Positions 6,080-7,679 of a stretch of 7,679 nt of DNA are shown here, piece by piece. How positions within the stretch are numbered: the stretch's first letter is position 1; each line of letters starts with the position of its first letter. Below the pieces are notes generated by a model. The model was not told the origin of the DNA. It saw only the letters and a program-made list of their open reading frames with translations, and ran no database searches. Origin of the DNA: SZUA-230 sp964581095 (lineage in GTDB: Bacteria > Bacteroidota > Bacteroidia > Cytophagales > Cyclobacteriaceae); assembly GCA_964581095.1 (NCBI GenBank), contig CAZONK010000169.1:1-7679 (forward strand), written 5' to 3'. Position numbers and translations under genes: made by a program.

Positions 6080-6985
6080 GTGGAAATACTTAACATAAAA
6101 GGAGTTACTAAAAAATATGCCAATCATCAGGCATTAACTGACATTTCACTTTCCGTACCTGAAAAAAGCATATTTGGACTTCTTGGGCCCAATGGTGCGG
6201 GAAAAACAACACTTATCCGAATCATCAATCAGATTATTAATGCCGACGAAGGTGAAATTATTATCGATGGTAAACCGCTCAATCCAAAACACATCGAAAT
6301 AATTGGCTATTTGCCGGAAGAACGAGGCCTGTATAAAAAAATGAAAGTTGGGGAGCAATTAATGTACTTTTCCCAACTAAAAGGAATGTCTCAGGCTGAA
6401 AGTAAAAAGAAAATTAAAGCGTGGCTTGAGAAATTTGAGATTATTGACTGGTGGCATAAAAAGCTGGAAGACCTATCTAAAGGAATGGCTCAAAAGATCC
6501 AATTTATTTCTACAGTGATCCATGAGCCAAAACTTATTATCCTTGATGAACCATTTACTGGTTTTGACCCTGTAAATGCCAATATAATAAAAGACGAAAT
6601 CCTTGAATTGAGAGATCGGGGGGCGACTGTCATTTTCTCAACACACCGAATGGAATCGGTGGAAGAGTTGTGCGATGATATTGCACTAATCAATCAATCG
6701 TACAAAATAATTGAGGGCTCCAAAAAAGATATCAAATCCAAATTCAAATCAAATACTTTTATTATTGAATACACTGGATCACTTTCCGAACAAAACGGTA
6801 ATTACTCAATTATTGAAAAGGAAACTTCGGAAGATTTAACGAAAGCTACCATTCGATTAAATGATGGATTTTCAACAAATGAATTGTTAGGTACACTTCT
6901 CAAGGAAATTGAAATTAAATCCTTTAACGAGAATATCCCCAGCATGAACGACATATTTATCGAACTGGTAAAAAAAGCAGAATAA
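6080..6985 (+). CDS. ABC exporter ATP-binding protein, NatA-like
   Basis: A 301-residue ATPase subunit that would power an ABC-2 type exporter at the inner face of the cytoplasmic membrane. Visible motifs: Walker A GPNGAGKTT (36-44), a Q-loop region reading GYLPEERGLYKKM (76-88) with Glu where Gln is usual, a signature LSKGMAQK (132-139) in place of LSGGQ, Walker B LIILDEP (152-158), D-loop GFDP (161-164) and the switch histidine H189 in STHRMES. The LPEERGLY and LSKGM variants are, as I recall, the normal form of the NatA-like subgroup (COG4152 type), so they do not suggest loss of activity. Residues from about 215 form a C-terminal accessory region. The start must be GTG 6080: an in-frame TAA stands at 6068-6070, and the next in-frame ATG falls after Walker A. 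The stop overlaps the permease start (TAATG). Substrate unknown; NatAB of Bacillus exports sodium, but relatives are varied. Confidence 0.92.
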   Translation: MEILNIKGVTKKYANHQALTDISLSVPEKSIFGLLGPNGAGKTTLIRIINQIINADEGEIIIDGKPLNPKHIEIIGYLPEERGLYKKMKVGEQLMYFSQLKGMSQAESKKKIKAWLEKFEIIDWWHKKLEDLSKGMAQKIQFISTVIHEPKLIILDEPFTGFDPVNANIIKDEILELRDRGATVIFSTHRMESVEELCDDIALINQSYKIIEGSKKDIKSKFKSNTFIIEYTGSLSEQNGNYSIIEKETSEDLTKATIRLNDGFSTNELLGTLLKEIEIKSFNENIPSMNDIFIELVKKAE

Positions 6986-7679
6986 TGAATAAAGTTTGGC
7001 TAGTATTTAAAAGGGAGTATCTAAGCAGGGTAACTAAAAAATCATTTTTACTTACAACTATTCTCACACCATTATTAATTCCTGCAATCCTGGGAGCAAT
7101 TATTTATTTTGCTGCAAAAGATAAGGAATCTGAGAAAAAGCAAGTCATTGAAGTTTTGGATAAGTCGGGGCAAATTAAGCTAAGTAATACTTCAGAAAGA
7201 GATTACGTTTTTATTGACGGCACTCTTGAAGCAGCAAAAATAGCGTTTCAGGAGAGCGACCATAAGGCACTTCTTTATATTCCGGACTTCGATTTGAATA
7301 ACCCGGAAGGTGTTATAGTTTATTCTAAATCAAACCTCAGCCTTTCAACCGAAGGTGATATTGAAAATGCAATTGAAAGAAGTATCGAAAAGATTAAGTT
7401 ACAGGAGTCCGGAATTGATTCGGCTACCATAGCAAATCTCAAATCGAGCGTAAATATCCGATCAATAAATGTTTCAGAATCAGGTGAAGAAACAGAAAGC
7501 AGCGCCGGAATTACATTTGGAATTGGATACATTACCGGATTTCTGATATACCTGCTCATTTTTATTTATGGCGCACAGATTATGCAGGGTGTTCTGGAGG
7601 AAAAAACCAGCCGCGTGGTTGAGATTTTAATTTCATCGGTACGCCCTTTTTATTTATTGATGGGTAAAGTATTGGGCAT
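6985..7679 (+). CDS. ABC-2 exporter permease, NatB-like (3' end outside window)
   Basis: The membrane subunit paired with the ATPase just upstream. The frame is open from ATG 6985 to the window edge, giving 231 residues with no stop; family members are around 400 or more, so roughly half is missing. A short cytoplasmic N-terminus (MNKVWLVFKREYLSRVTKKS) leads to a first membrane helix at about 21-44. A soluble, probably extracytoplasmic domain runs from 45 to about 173, rich in charged residues, and a second helix lies at about 176-200. It is followed by the cytoplasmic EEKTSRVVEILISSVRP (205-221), the conserved segment of NatB-like ABC-2 permeases (COG1668 type) thought to touch the ATPase. 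The one-base overlap with the ATPase gene implies translational coupling and equal production of the two subunits. The transported substrate cannot be told from sequence. Confidence 0.9.
   Translation, partial: MNKVWLVFKREYLSRVTKKSFLLTTILTPLLIPAILGAIIYFAAKDKESEKKQVIEVLDKSGQIKLSNTSERDYVFIDGTLEAAKIAFQESDHKALLYIPDFDLNNPEGVIVYSKSNLSLSTEGDIENAIERSIEKIKLQESGIDSATIANLKSSVNIRSINVSESGEETESSAGITFGIGYITGFLIYLLIFIYGAQIMQGVLEEKTSRVVEILISSVRPFYLLMGKVLG

Noticed and set aside
6305..6496. ABC ATPase with Glu for the Q-loop Gln and LSKGM for LSGGQ, considered as a degenerate ATPase
   Set aside because: Walker A, Walker B, D-loop and H-loop are intact, and these variants appear to be the normal form of NatA-like subunits.

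Overview
The window reads as ordinary chromosome from a member of the Bacteroidota, most likely the Cytophagales/Chitinophagales side of the phylum. The reasons are the protein sequence style (M42-like peptidase, short-LID adenylate kinase, Obg without a C-terminal extension, DnaJ with a glycine-rich linker), AT-rich intergenic DNA, poor or absent Shine-Dalgarno sequences, and one candidate promoter of the TTG / TAnnTTTG type used by that phylum. The phylum placement is fairly safe; the order is a guess from memory of similar proteins. All genes lie on the + strand, and no mobile element, RNA gene, CRISPR array or integrated island is visible.

Layout: (1) 1-855, the 3' part of an M42-like metallo-aminopeptidase whose start lies left of the window. 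(2) A hairpin with a T-run just before hpt. (3) 924-3046, a tight three-gene block hpt - adk - obg (gaps of 12 and 14 bases): purine salvage, AMP/ADP interconversion and the ribosome-linked GTPase Obg. (4) A 171-base gap with a good terminator-like hairpin. (5) 3218-4936, grpE - dnaJ (9-base gap), the nucleotide-exchange factor and J-protein partners of DnaK; dnaK is not in the window. (6) 5049-5942, an exported beta-repeat protein of unknown function, apparently a single-gene unit. (7) A weak hairpin and a candidate promoter, then 6080 to the right edge, an ATPase and permease pair of a NatA/NatB-like ABC exporter, overlapping by one base (TAATG); the permease is cut off by the window end.

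The genes fall into housekeeping groups: nucleotide supply with a GTP-sensing ribosome assembly factor, then chaperones, then an envelope protein and an exporter. I found no convincing new biological system. The most notable points are the DnaJ, which keeps only two of the four zinc-binding CxxCxGxG motifs (the pair that forms zinc centre II), and the uncharacterised secreted protein with a 69-residue internal repeat spacing. No stretch longer than 300 bases is without a gene.
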